Origin: an uncultured Clostridia bacterium | Lineage (GTDB): Bacteria; Bacillota; Clostridia; TANB77; UBA1234 | Assembly: GCA_934132775.1 (NCBI GenBank) | Contig: CAKPAA010000010.1 | Location: 1-64,000 of the forward strand | DNA: 64,000 bases | Direction: 5' to 3' | In this document: positions 17,630 to 26,216 of the stretch, one piece after another | How positions within the stretch are numbered: position 1 is the stretch's first letter | Layout of the letters: the number at the start of each line of letters is the position of its first letter | Notes under the pieces: model-generated | What the model was told of the DNA's origin: nothing | The model's input: only the letters and a program-made list of their open reading frames with translations | Database searches by the model: none | Program-made: the position numbers and the translations under genes

Positions 17630-19027
17630 CTAGTTTGCATCCTTATTGATTTTTGCAAATTTTTTAATCCTGTCTTTATGTGATTTAAATCTGCCTCTGA
17701 AATCTTTACCAACTTCATCAACAGGCTTAGTTGATTCAGTTCCGCCAGCATTTATAATATCTCTAATAATCTTTTCACCTGTAAACACAAAGTTAGTTGC
17801 AACTATAAAAACAAGCCAATTTATTTTTGTCATATTACTTCCATTAAGAGCACTTCTAATTTGATTTATAACTACTCCTGCAACCACAGCGTAGATAATA
17901 GCATGTATAGTTTGTAAAAACACATTCATAAAAAATTCTTTACACCAACTTGAAAGTGCCGAATGTTTACCTGAAACAATAGTACCCAAGATATATTCTA
18001 CTAACGTTATTGGAAAAATCATAATCAAAAACGCTATCATCAAATATCTTTTATAATATATATAAATAAAAATTATTAGTTGAAATAACATTATAAACCA
18101 AAGTATAACGTAAAGCATTCTGCCAGTAGCACCAGCCATAGCACGCATAATTCTCATAAGATCTGTTTTTCTTATATAATTCGAAAGTTTATTTATATAT
18201 ACTTCTGTTGCCTCTTCACTTCCCATTTTTATTACCGTAGAAGACTTCGTAACATATTCAGGGCTTCTTTCTTCTATTTCATTTTCGGTCAAATCAGACA
18301 TACCACTTCCAAGTGCACTACCAGGAATGATATAAGTATCTGACTGATTTATCATTGATAATATACTTTCATTTAAATCAAAAGCATATCTCATAACATA
18401 AGGGAAAAAGTAAAATATTATAATTCCCATCGTCCATTTAGTAAATATTTCTTTTGCGTCAGCCTTTCTACCAGCGCCACCTAGCATAATCATAATACCA
18501 ACTGCAACCAAAGCAATAAGATATATAACAATAACTATCTTGCTAAGGAATCTATACCAAGTATTTACAACTTTTTTTATAAAAACAGATGCAGGTGCCT
18601 TTGTTGCATTAGTTGAATTAGTAAAGAAATTAGCGTTCAAAGAATTAACTTTATTATATATAATCTTCTCAACTGTAACTTCCTCTTTCATAAGGAAGTT
18701 TATAAATTCCATAACGTGGTCTCCAAAGCCTAAGCAGGCCTCGCTTAATGTCATCTCAAAAGCATTAGCCTGTTGTGCTTTTAGCGAGCCTTTAATTTTC
18801 TCTATCGCGCTACCGTTGCTAAAAGGTTTTTCTTGCTGTGTATATGCATCCTCAGGCATAATACTAATAGCAGCATCCATAATAAATGTATTATTATCTG
18901 AATCATCTGTAAAATCTGCAGATTCAGTCGCAAAAACAGTATCAACATTTGACACTGAAAAAGAAAAAAGTGTAACAAATGTCATCACTAAAATAATTGA
19001 TATAAAAACCATTTTTTTGTTTTTCAT
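17630..19027 (-). CDS. VirB6/TrbL-like T4SS protein, paralogue 1 (shortest)
   Basis: 465 residues from ATG 19027, which follows AAAGGAGTG; an ATG 24 bases upstream precedes the ribosome binding site and is rejected. Signal peptide (~4-27), short exported domain, then the core: VTVEKIIYNKVNSLNANFF, IVIVIYLIALVAVGIMIML, FFPYVMRYAFDLNESI, YYKRYLMIAFLIMIFPITLV, NVFLQTIHAIIYAVVAG and FVFTGEKIIRDII. The tail is only ~40 residues and basic. This is closest in size to a standard VirB6. It is the first gene after VirB4, with its own candidate promoter upstream. Confidence 0.82.
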   Translation of the reverse strand: MKNKKMVFISIILVMTFVTLFSFSVSNVDTVFATESADFTDDSDNNTFIMDAAISIMPEDAYTQQEKPFSNGSAIEKIKGSLKAQQANAFEMTLSEACLGFGDHVMEFINFLMKEEVTVEKIIYNKVNSLNANFFTNSTNATKAPASVFIKKVVNTWYRFLSKIVIVIYLIALVAVGIMIMLGGAGRKADAKEIFTKWTMGIIIFYFFPYVMRYAFDLNESILSMINQSDTYIIPGSALGSGMSDLTENEIEERSPEYVTKSSTVIKMGSEEATEVYINKLSNYIRKTDLMRIMRAMAGATGRMLYVILWFIMLFQLIIFIYIYYKRYLMIAFLIMIFPITLVEYILGTIVSGKHSALSSWCKEFFMNVFLQTIHAIIYAVVAGVVINQIRSALNGSNMTKINWLVFIVATNFVFTGEKIIRDIINAGGTESTKPVDEVGKDFRGRFKSHKDRIKKFAKINKDAN

Positions 19028-19077
19028 TCGTAACACTCCTTTCTTTAACATTGTTCATATTTTACTTTTGCAGAGCA

Positions 19078-19083
19078 ATTATA
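19078..19083 (-). promoter_or_regulatory. Candidate -10 of the VirB6 operon
   Basis: TATAAT on the minus strand, 50 bases before the first VirB6-like start. The best upstream hexamer, TTGGAA, is 22 bases away, so the -35 is poor. A hairpin near 19154-19184 with TTTTTATACA and TGTATACAAAAA arms lies upstream and may weakly end or attenuate transcription coming from VirB4. Confidence 0.45.
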
Positions 19084-19208
19084 CAAGAAAAATTAAAAAC
19101 TTATTTTCCAATTCTTTTAAATCTTAAAAATTCTCAATTAAAAAAAATGAATCTTTTTGTATACATTCCTCATTGTATAAAAAGCTCTACAAAAGCAATT
19201 AAATATCT

Positions 19209-21203
19209 TTAATTTATACTACCATTATTTTGTTGTTCTGCCATCTTATTAACGTTAGTCTCAATGAATGAGAACTCTCTTTGAGTAGGTCTAATTTCCA
19301 AAATTGCAGTCTCACTTCCAACTTTAAGTAAGCCTTCACCTCTTGTAGCCGTAAGCAAATATGCTGCTTCACCCTCTGAAAGTTTAAATACCTCTTTAAT
19401 ATAATCAATCTCTGATTTATCTTGTGCTAAAAATAGCTTCGTATCAGAAGATGTAAGAACAGCTTGTGCCTCTTTATTTTCATAGAAGTCTTGGAACTTC
19501 TGTGAAATAACTGCAAGAGAAACATTTCTCTTTCTAGCACGTCTTGCCATTGTGTTCAAGAAATCAACAGCTTCTGGATAAGGAAGTAACATCCACGCCT
19601 CGTCGACAAGCACTCTCTTTTTCTTGGCTTTTGACTTATCTTCACTATTTTTCTTAACATATTTTTCCCAAATCCAAGAAAGCAAAATCTGTTGAGCAAG
19701 AGGTCTAGCAAATCTTTCTTCAAGCTGTGAAATATCTAGGTTAATAAATGGTGCTCCATCCAAAAGTTCAAAAGTTGATTGACCGTCGAAATATGCCATC
19801 TGGCCATCAAATTCACGCACGTATTGTCTCATAACTTTAATCAAATAACTAAAATGGAACTGATAGTCAATATTATCATTTTCTTCTGATTTTCTAAGAA
19901 GTCTTCTATACCAAGTACCAATAGTTGGCAACTCTTTCTTCTTTCTAGTAAGCCTTGTTCCAAATTCAAGTGAATCATCTGAATACAAACTATTTGGGTT
20001 ACTGTTAATACCATAAGCCTGATACTCTTCACCGACAGTTTCAGCAATAATCTGCTTTGTAATTTCATTTACTTCCTCAGATCTTGTACTGCCTCTAGCC
20101 ATAGTAACAAGAACGTTTGTAACATCTTCAACCTTGTTCTCAATATTTAAAACTGTTCTTTCCTTACCTGTAATCTCATCTTTTACAATTTCAGGCTCAA
20201 CATCAAAAATATTGATAATCGTTTGAGAAGTTGGGCTTATAACAACATTGATACCACCTAAACTCTCTGCAACAACGCCATACTCACCTTCTGCATCAAG
20301 TGCCAAACTTTCAATGCCCATAAGCACAGAAGAACGAGAAGTAATTGTTTTAATAGTAACACCTTTACCAGCACCAGACTTACCAAATATAACCATGTTA
20401 TAGTTAGTTAGTGATGGATGGAAATTATCATACAAAATTGGTAAACCTGTTTGTTTATCGAAACCTAGCGGAATACCAGTTGAATGTCCAATCTCTGAAG
20501 AAATAAATGGGAACACCGTTCCCATAGAACTTCTATCAAAAGTATGTTTCTTTGTTATGTAATTTCTGTTAAAAGGTAGATTAGATTTAAAAGCCTCTTC
20601 TTGCACAGCCCAAGCTGTTTTAATATTAACAAGTCCCTTAGACATTTCCATAGAAAGAAGCTCTGAAAGCTTATCTAGCTCAGCCAAATCATAGGAAAAA
20701 ATCGTACAAACTATTGAAGATTCAAATAATTTATTAAAACCTGCCGCAATTTCGTCTCTTATACGTTCAGCTTCAATACGCTTATCTTCAATAAGTCTTT
20801 CTCTGTTTATATCTCCACGTTTTTGTGCAACTATTCTCTCAGATTCAAGTGAAACAATAATTTTATTCAAACTATTTTGAGAAGTTGCTTCACTAACTGG
20901 TGAAATAAACACAGAGGTATTTATATCACCGAAATTATACATTCCCCTTAAAAAGTAAGGGAACGTTGCCATTCTAGGAAGTCCCGATACATAATGACTT
21001 CTAGCATATCTAGTTAAGCTAGATACTATTGCTATATGATTCAAATTAGAAGCATCAATACCAGAAGGTGCAATCAAATCTTTAACCGTCTTTTTATTTT
21101 TAACTAAAAAATTAACCTCTTCTTCTTGTCTAGCAGTCAAATCTGCGCCTGTGTCCACATTTGCAGGAGTATTATTTTCTTTCTTCTTACCAAATCCAAA
21201 CAT
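19209..21203 (-). CDS. virB4: VirB4/TraC-type T4SS ATPase
   Basis: 664 residues; ATG 21203 after GAGGAGGAG. N-terminal VirB4 region (~30-270) with a Glu/Arg-rich coiled part, then the RecA/AAA-like motor: Walker A FGKSGAGKGVTIKT (~282-295), an insertion to ~500, Walker B KRVLVDEAWMLLPYPEAV, and the Arg/Gln region ARRARKRNVSLAVISQKFQDF. These are the hallmarks of VirB4 motors that power pilus biogenesis and substrate transfer at the membrane. Length is normal to slightly short for Gram-positive VirB4. It is 48 bases downstream of the VirB4-like helper and upstream of the five VirB6-like genes, the classic B3-B4-B6 order. Confidence 0.93.
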   Translation of the reverse strand: MFGFGKKKENNTPANVDTGADLTARQEEEVNFLVKNKKTVKDLIAPSGIDASNLNHIAIVSSLTRYARSHYVSGLPRMATFPYFLRGMYNFGDINTSVFISPVSEATSQNSLNKIIVSLESERIVAQKRGDINRERLIEDKRIEAERIRDEIAAGFNKLFESSIVCTIFSYDLAELDKLSELLSMEMSKGLVNIKTAWAVQEEAFKSNLPFNRNYITKKHTFDRSSMGTVFPFISSEIGHSTGIPLGFDKQTGLPILYDNFHPSLTNYNMVIFGKSGAGKGVTIKTITSRSSVLMGIESLALDAEGEYGVVAESLGGINVVISPTSQTIINIFDVEPEIVKDEITGKERTVLNIENKVEDVTNVLVTMARGSTRSEEVNEITKQIIAETVGEEYQAYGINSNPNSLYSDDSLEFGTRLTRKKKELPTIGTWYRRLLRKSEENDNIDYQFHFSYLIKVMRQYVREFDGQMAYFDGQSTFELLDGAPFINLDISQLEERFARPLAQQILLSWIWEKYVKKNSEDKSKAKKKRVLVDEAWMLLPYPEAVDFLNTMARRARKRNVSLAVISQKFQDFYENKEAQAVLTSSDTKLFLAQDKSEIDYIKEVFKLSEGEAAYLLTATRGEGLLKVGSETAILEIRPTQREFSFIETNVNKMAEQQNNGSIN

Positions 21204-21251
21204 TTTATCTCCTCCTCATTCGTAACTTAAAATAAGTTAATTATCGCACTA

Positions 21252-22577
21252 TTACAACAAGTCATCACTGCCACCTTGCAAATTTATTTCATCATTTTCT
21301 GTGCTTTGCATATTCGACTCGTCTTGAGTATTTGCAGTCAAGTCGTGGGCATTTTCATATTCTTCAACTTCACCTTTTAATTCAATTTGTGAAGACTTTT
21401 TCATCATTTCTTCTGCTTCCTCTGGGTCAATAACAGGCACCTTCATTTGAGAATTCAAATCTGTAAGTGCAATATCAACAACATCAGGATCAAATTGTTC
21501 ACTATTATCTAATATCATCTGCATAGCTTGAGCTTTTGTATTATCGCTAACCTCTTCTTCAAACGTTAAGTCATTTGCGCCTCTAAGCTTATCGACAGCT
21601 CTCTTAAGAGCACTTTCAGCTTCAACAACAGCTTGTTCCTTAATCTTATTGTCAAGAGCAATTTGCTTCTTTTCAAGCACGTCCTGTGAAGTTGAATATA
21701 ATCTATAAAATCCATTATCTATGGCTTTCCTGATATTAAATACATCGGCGTCATCCTTGTTATAAGCAATATAAAGCATTTCAGCAAGTTCATCAGACTT
21801 CATAATACTGCTATCAACACCGCAAGGCATAAGAGCACCAGCAATACTTCTACATCTAGTATACAATTCAGAATAAGCTAAATTATGAGCTTCCTCTTTA
21901 GTAAAGTTAGTTGCTAAACCAAGTTCAGAAGTATAATAAGAAACAACTACATAATACTTTCTTTGAAGTATACTCTTGTTCATACTCATCTTTTCAACAT
22001 AGCTAATAATATCTGCGCCATATTCTAGTAACGTTCTCTTTTTTCTAACTTCAAAATCGATGGCTTCTTTTTCTTTTAATGTAAGCTTATTTGCTTTTTT
22101 CATATTATAAGCCTCAAGCTCTGTTTTTGAATATTCAGCCTTCAATCCTTCAAGTCTTTGTTTGTATGTATTTATACTTTCTTCAAGATTCAAAGATCTA
22201 GCTTGAACATAAAGTTGAATTGGATACTTCAACGTATTCAAGAAATTGCTAAAACCTTCTTCAACAGCAAGCATCTCATTTTCAGACATAAGGTCATAGT
22301 TAATACCTTGACATTTTAATACCATAACATACTTGTTGCCGCCGTCTTGAACAATCATATCATCTTCAATTTTGTCAAACTCCATAAAATTCAAGACATC
22401 ATCTTTATTAAAATTTCCACTAACGGGTCCTTTATTTTGTTCCTTTTTACTATTATCTTCTAACTTGCTATTATTTCCCTTAGAAATAAAATAAATTGTA
22501 ATCAGTATTCCTCCAAGTGCAACACCAAGAATTACAATAACAACCGTAATCAGTAAGTCTAACTCACTCCCTAGCAT
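21252..22577 (-). CDS. Membrane-anchored T4SS protein resembling a VirB4 N-terminal domain
   Basis: 441 residues; ATG 22577 after GGAGGATG. One N-terminal TM segment (LLITVVIVILGVALGGILIT, ~9-28), then a soluble domain beginning FMEFDKIEDDMIVQDGG. The stretch through MVLKCQGINYDLMSENEM and the Tyr/Lys-rich coiled region resembles the TraC/VirB4 N-terminal fold that precedes the motor; no Walker motifs follow. The last ~90 residues are acidic and low complexity (Glu, Asn, Asp). Its place between the VirB3-like gene and VirB4 suggests a docking partner for the ATPase or an assembly scaffold (inference). Confidence 0.65.
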   Translation of the reverse strand: MLGSELDLLITVVIVILGVALGGILITIYFISKGNNSKLEDNSKKEQNKGPVSGNFNKDDVLNFMEFDKIEDDMIVQDGGNKYVMVLKCQGINYDLMSENEMLAVEEGFSNFLNTLKYPIQLYVQARSLNLEESINTYKQRLEGLKAEYSKTELEAYNMKKANKLTLKEKEAIDFEVRKKRTLLEYGADIISYVEKMSMNKSILQRKYYVVVSYYTSELGLATNFTKEEAHNLAYSELYTRCRSIAGALMPCGVDSSIMKSDELAEMLYIAYNKDDADVFNIRKAIDNGFYRLYSTSQDVLEKKQIALDNKIKEQAVVEAESALKRAVDKLRGANDLTFEEEVSDNTKAQAMQMILDNSEQFDPDVVDIALTDLNSQMKVPVIDPEEAEEMMKKSSQIELKGEVEEYENAHDLTANTQDESNMQSTENDEINLQGGSDDLL

Positions 22578-22771
22578 ACCTTCATCCTCCTTTTATCCAC
22601 TTATCATTCGTTTAACTTTAAGCCGATCGTTTTTTATTTTAATTATCATGCTTTTCATCACATCTTTTATAAAAAGAATTAAACTTAATTTTAAGTTTTC
22701 ACACATCTAGTGTAATCATATTCTTTACAAGTATTAAAATTTGCCTATCATAACCCCTATCTTTCAATTTT

Positions 22772-23158
22772 TCAGCTATTTTTCTTATTTGTTGGAATTA
22801 AATCAGTATTGTGTGCAGAAAAATATTCAGTATCATCATAAAGATAAATCTTATTCTTCTTTTTCTTAAAGGCAAAATATTTCATAATAACTTCTCTAAT
22901 TGGCATTCCACCAGTTTTTCTAAATAAAGAAAAAGCAGTAGATTCTGGCACTTTAAGTTGTCCAATAACAAATCCAGCCAATGCGCACAAGCCAAGTAAA
23001 ACCCATCCGATTATACTTGCACCAAAAGCACTAGCAAAACTGTAAAAAAATGTGCCAATACCAATACCAATTAACGTACCAATAAATCCTTTTGGAGTGA
23101 AAATCAACAAAATACGTGCATCACCATCAACTTCTCTAGGTATTAAATGTGTTCCCAT
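22772..23158 (-). CDS. VirB3/PrgI-like T4SS membrane protein
   Basis: 128 residues; ATG 23158 after GGAGGTG. Begins HLIPREVDGDARILLIFTPKG, then two adjacent membrane segments (~25-70), then FRKTGGMPIREVIMKYFAF, a cytoplasmic C-terminus typical of the PrgI family. VirB3/PrgI proteins sit in the inner membrane next to VirB4. The gene stands 194 bases upstream of the VirB4-like helper and 295 bases downstream of the last pilin terminator region, with a TATAAT (23201-23206) upstream. Confidence 0.85.
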   Translation of the reverse strand: MGTHLIPREVDGDARILLIFTPKGFIGTLIGIGIGTFFYSFASAFGASIIGWVLLGLCALAGFVIGQLKVPESTAFSLFRKTGGMPIREVIMKYFAFKKKKNKIYLYDDTEYFSAHNTDLIPTNKKNS

Positions 23159-23200
23159 TATTACACCTCCGCTCTTTAATTCAAAATACTCTCACCAATG

Positions 23201-23206
23201 ATTATA
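23201..23206 (-). promoter_or_regulatory. Candidate -10 of the VirB3-VirB4 unit
   Basis: TATAAT on the minus strand 42 bases before the PrgI-like start. No good -35 is seen at 17 bases. The rest of 23159-23380 is AT-rich and has no gene. Confidence 0.4.
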
Positions 23207-23385
23207 ACATAGCACATAAGATAATAGTAGAAAAAATTCATATTTTACAAAAAAATTAACAAAAACTTAACATATATGTAACATCTTTGTAATATGTTTG
23301 CCATTACTCGTCTCTTAATATCAATGCCTTTTAGAGCAATCCATAAAATTGCACATTAGGCAAAAACTTCTTAAAACAGCAAAAC

Positions 23386-23407
23386 ACACTAGTTAAATGA
23401 CTAGTGT
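23386..23407 (-). terminator. Terminator after VirB2-like pilin A
   Basis: 8-bp perfect stem ACACTAGT/ACTAGTGT with a 6-base loop, followed by GTTTTG on the minus strand. It separates the pilin unit from the VirB3-VirB4 unit. The plus strand also has a T-run after it, so it may act in both directions. Confidence 0.75.
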
Positions 23408-23453
23408 ATTTTTAAAATCTAATCTTATGTAAAATTTATAAGCATATCTCAAA

Positions 23454-23834
23454 TTATTGGTTTCCGGCTCCAAACCCTGCACCGATAATGTCTCCAGCTA
23501 TGCCATCTGCCCCCTTGCTACCAGCAACGATCGAAACAACTGCTGTTGCTATGGTTGAAGCTCCAGCAATTAAGAAAGCACCTATTAAATAGTTTATAGC
23601 ACCTTGTTTCATATTAGCTCTGTCACTAGCAGCTGACATCATATACTTCATTGCTATATATGCAAGCATACCAAGTGCAACCGCATAACCAAAATAAGCA
23701 ATAATATTAACAAAAGTTCCAACTTTTTTTGTAATTTTCTCTGCCGCATCACTCGCCAAAACAACATTTTGAAACATAGTTAAAACAGATAAAAAAGATA
23801 TACATTTTCTTAAGAACTTATTCATATTTAACAT
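23454..23834 (-). CDS. VirB2-like T4SS pilin A
   Basis: 126 residues; ATG 23834 after GGAGGTG. A signal peptide (to about residue 28) is followed by two hydrophobic segments (~45-65 and ~80-110) with a short basic loop MSAASDRANMKQGAINYLIGA between them. This is the hairpin topology of VirB2/T4SS pilins, which polymerise or line the channel outside the membrane. The C-terminus is Gly-rich (GADGIAGDIIGAGFGAG). Starts 25 bases after pilin B and shares its promoter. Confidence 0.8.
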   Translation of the reverse strand: MLNMNKFLRKCISFLSVLTMFQNVVLASDAAEKITKKVGTFVNIIAYFGYAVALGMLAYIAMKYMMSAASDRANMKQGAINYLIGAFLIAGASTIATAVVSIVAGSKGADGIAGDIIGAGFGAGNQ

Positions 23835-23858
23835 ATTACAAGCACCTCCAAACCATTT

Positions 23859-24218
23859 TTAATATTCAAGCACGTCGTCAGGCATATTGTCTCCAATTAT
23901 ATTTATAACAGCTCCTCCAATAGTTGCTGCTCCAAAACAAACAATAGCGCCTATAACCCAAGGTATCAACGCCATCTTGGCATTGCTCTTCTCATTTGCA
24001 CTAGACATTGTATACATGATACCAATTTGAATGCACTTTCCAACACAAACAGCAGCACCAATGATTAAAATTATCTGAGTAATATCTTTCAAAGTATTCG
24101 TGATTGTTCCATCAGTAGTTATTCCCGAACTTGCTAATACAATATTTCCTAAACTTAAAAATGTAAATATATAAAATACGGCGTTTGTAAGTATTTTTCT
24201 CATCTTATTAAGTTTCAT
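23859..24218 (-). CDS. VirB2-like T4SS pilin B
   Basis: 119 residues from ATG 24218 after AAAGGTGG; an in-frame GTG upstream overlaps the ribosome binding site and is rejected. Signal peptide (~10-30), then two membrane segments around YTMSSANEKSNAKMALIPWVIG. It has the same plan as the other pilins but is the most diverged (Pro-Trp in the second segment, Cys in both). First gene of a two-pilin unit. Confidence 0.78.
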   Translation of the reverse strand: MKLNKMRKILTNAVFYIFTFLSLGNIVLASSGITTDGTITNTLKDITQIILIIGAAVCVGKCIQIGIMYTMSSANEKSNAKMALIPWVIGAIVCFGAATIGGAVINIIGDNMPDDVLEY

Positions 24219-24255
24219 TAAACGCACCACCTTTACAGTAAACTATCCTAATTCA

Positions 24256-24284
24256 ATTATAATACGTAAACCGACTTTTTTCAA
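24256..24284 (-). promoter_or_regulatory. Promoter of pilin unit B-A
   Basis: TTGAAA (24279-24284), 17-base spacer, TATAAT (24256-24261), about 38 bases before the start of pilin B. Same form as the promoters of the other two pilin units. Confidence 0.8.
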
Positions 24285-24428
24285 CATAAATTTTAGTATA
24301 ACAGCCTTATTTTCACCAACTGGCTGTTTATTCAATTAGGATTTTATCAAAAATATACAAAAACCGTAATTAGATAAAAATAAAATTTTTAGTCTTCTAT
24401 CTTAGTAATAAATAATTATGAAAAATAA

Positions 24429-24461
24429 AACTCGTGACATCTTAAACAAATATCACGAGTT
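24429..24461 (-). terminator. Terminator after pilin C
   Basis: 9-bp stem AACTCGTGA/TCACGAGTT (24453-24461 with 24429-24437) followed by TTTTATTTTT on the minus strand. Confidence 0.85.
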
Positions 24462-24517
24462 CTCGAACATATGCTCTTCAATAAACAGGTATAAAACTTA
24501 TCATCTAAACATTTTGA

Positions 24518-24850
24518 TTAGAAGCTGCCTCCAATGCTAGCAAGTGCACTAACAATAGCCGTGGCTGCCGCAACAACTATTGCACCTATAACGTAGTTAA
24601 TAGAAGCTTTCTTTAAATCAGCTTTGTCACTAGCAGATGCCATCATATACTTAATACCAACATATAAAATCATACCTATTGCAACGGCATAGCCAAACCA
24701 CTGAATATAACTTAAAACTGTAGAACCCATCTTATTAAAAGCCGTGGCCTCATCTACATTTGGGCTCAAACCCTCCGGCACAGCAATAGCTGTTGTCCCA
24801 ACGCCCATAAACACAGATGCTGCCAAAAACGTATAAATTATCTTCTTCAT
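24518..24850 (-). CDS. VirB2-like T4SS pilin C
   Basis: 110 residues from ATG 24850 after GGTGGAG. The frame stays open further upstream, but that part lies in pilin D in another frame and is not used. Signal peptide (~1-25), then WFGYAVAIGMILYVGIKYMM, loop ASASDKADLKKAS, and INYVIGAIVVAAATAIVSAL. Nearly identical to pilin D in the two membrane segments, so C and D are a recent duplication. 31 bases after pilin D. Confidence 0.8.
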   Translation of the reverse strand: MKKIIYTFLAASVFMGVGTTAIAVPEGLSPNVDEATAFNKMGSTVLSYIQWFGYAVAIGMILYVGIKYMMASASDKADLKKASINYVIGAIVVAAATAIVSALASIGGSF

Positions 24851-24881
24851 AGTATATCTCCACCTTTTTATTAATTTATTT

Positions 24882-25292
24882 CTAGTATTTGCTATTAGTA
24901 GCATTTTGCTGAACACCACTTGGCGTTGAAGCACCTTTTCCAGCAGAATTTCCAAATCCACTACCAATAGAAACCAAAGCACTGACGATAGCTGTTGCTG
25001 CCGCAATAATTATAGCACCTATAACGTAGTTAATAGAAGCTTTTTTCAAATCAGCTTTTTCATTAGCAGGTGCCATCATATACTTAATACCAACGTATAA
25101 AAGCATACCAACAGCCATAGCGTAACCAAACCACTGAATATAGCCTAAAACTGTAGAGCCAATACCATTAAATTCCGTAGCACTATTAGCATTTACGTTC
25201 AGACCAGATGGTAATGCAAAAACCGTGGTTCCACTACAAATCATTAGTCCTGCCGTCAATAGAAAAGCAACATCGCCTTTTAATCTCTTCAT
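24882..25292 (-). CDS. VirB2-like T4SS pilin D
   Basis: 136 residues; ATG 25292 after GGAGAG. Signal peptide (~1-26), mature N-terminus LPSGLNVNANSATEFNGIG, two membrane segments (WFGYAMAVGMLLYVGIKYMM and INYVIGAIIIAAATAIVSAL), and a 25-residue Gly/Ser/Asn-rich tail absent from pilin C. First gene of the D-C unit. It differs from C mainly in the tail and the mature N-terminus, the parts expected to be exposed. Confidence 0.8.
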   Translation of the reverse strand: MKRLKGDVAFLLTAGLMICSGTTVFALPSGLNVNANSATEFNGIGSTVLGYIQWFGYAMAVGMLLYVGIKYMMAPANEKADLKKASINYVIGAIIIAAATAIVSALVSIGSGFGNSAGKGASTPSGVQQNATNSKY

Positions 25293-25349
25293 ATCATTCT
25301 CTCCTTCTTTATTCGTGCAAAACTTGCGCTCGCCACTTTTGATATTATT

Positions 25350-25378
25350 ATTATAGATAAAATAAAAAAGTATTTCAA
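25350..25378 (-). promoter_or_regulatory. Promoter of pilin unit D-C
   Basis: TTGAAA (25373-25378), 17-base spacer, TATAAT (25350-25355), 58 bases before the pilin D start. Confidence 0.8.
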
Positions 25379-25555
25379 TATAAAGTACACATTTTTAGTT
25401 CAAATCTTATGAATACAAAACAAATATGAATTTGAACTTGCTATTTTCGGCGACTTTCTCCTTTTAATATAAAAACTTCTTTTGCACAAATTAAAATTTA
25501 TATAACAGGAAAAAATATATAGTAAATTCTTCATAAACCAATTATATAAAGAGAA

Positions 25556-25583
25556 AAACCCCGAAATTTAACTAACGGGGTTT
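25556..25583 (-). terminator. Terminator after pilin E
   Basis: 8-bp stem AAACCCCG/CGGGGTTT (25576-25583 with 25556-25563), 12-base loop, T-run on the minus strand. It makes pilin E a single-gene unit. Confidence 0.85.
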
Positions 25584-25594
25584 CAAAATTCAAA

Positions 25595-25954
25595 TTAGCC
25601 TTGTGTTTGAATGCTTCCACCGATACGAGAAAGTATACCAACAATAGTCGCTGCTGCTGCAACTATAACAGCACCAATAACATAGTTAACAGAACCTTTC
25701 TTTAAATCAGCTTTATCATTAGCAGATGACATCATATACTTAATACCAATGTATAAAAGCATACCAACAGCTATAGTATATCCAAACCATTGAACGTAAC
25801 CTAATACATTATTACCGATACCAGCTAATTCATTATTACTAGGTGTAGATATAGTAACACCACCAATAGAACCATTAGCAAATACCATTGTTCCAAAACT
25901 TATTAACATTGATATAGTTAACAATACGCTAACAACTTTTTTCATTTTCTTCAT
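25595..25954 (-). CDS. VirB2-like T4SS pilin E
   Basis: 119 residues; ATG 25954 after GAGGGGG. Signal peptide (~1-27), mature N-terminus GSIGGVTISTPSNNELAGIG, then WFGYTIAVGMLLYIGIKYMM, loop SSANDKADLKKGS and VNYVIGAVIVAAAATIVGIL. Closest to D and C. It is the first gene of the secretion locus and is separately transcribed. Confidence 0.8.
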   Translation of the reverse strand: MKKMKKVVSVLLTISMLISFGTMVFANGSIGGVTISTPSNNELAGIGNNVLGYVQWFGYTIAVGMLLYIGIKYMMSSANDKADLKKGSVNYVIGAVIVAAAATIVGILSRIGGSIQTQG

Positions 25955-26007
25955 ATAATTATCCCCCTCTCCTATACAAAATCCATAGATTTTATCCCTA
26001 CGTTCCT

Positions 26008-26036
26008 ATTATAAATAAAAAATATAAATATTTCAA
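26008..26036 (-). promoter_or_regulatory. Promoter of pilin E
   Basis: TTGAAA (26031-26036), 17-base spacer, TATAAT (26008-26013), 54 bases before the start codon. The third pilin promoter of the same form. Confidence 0.8.
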
Positions 26037-26216
26037 TAGCTTTCTAAGGATAATACACCTCTTCTAAGTCTAATGATACAGCAGATTAACACAAAAGTCA
26101 ATATTAAAGTGGCGATAAATAGACCAAAGAAATTAGATAACTTAGAAAATCTACTCTTATTCTCAAAGCAAAATTCAAAGAATCATGTAAATGCTATTAA
26201 TGATACATAATCATTT

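Noticed and set aside
24851..25006. N-terminal extension of pilin C
   Set aside because: It overlaps the end of pilin D in another frame, has no family resemblance, and the internal ATG 24850 has a good ribosome binding site and a signal peptide.
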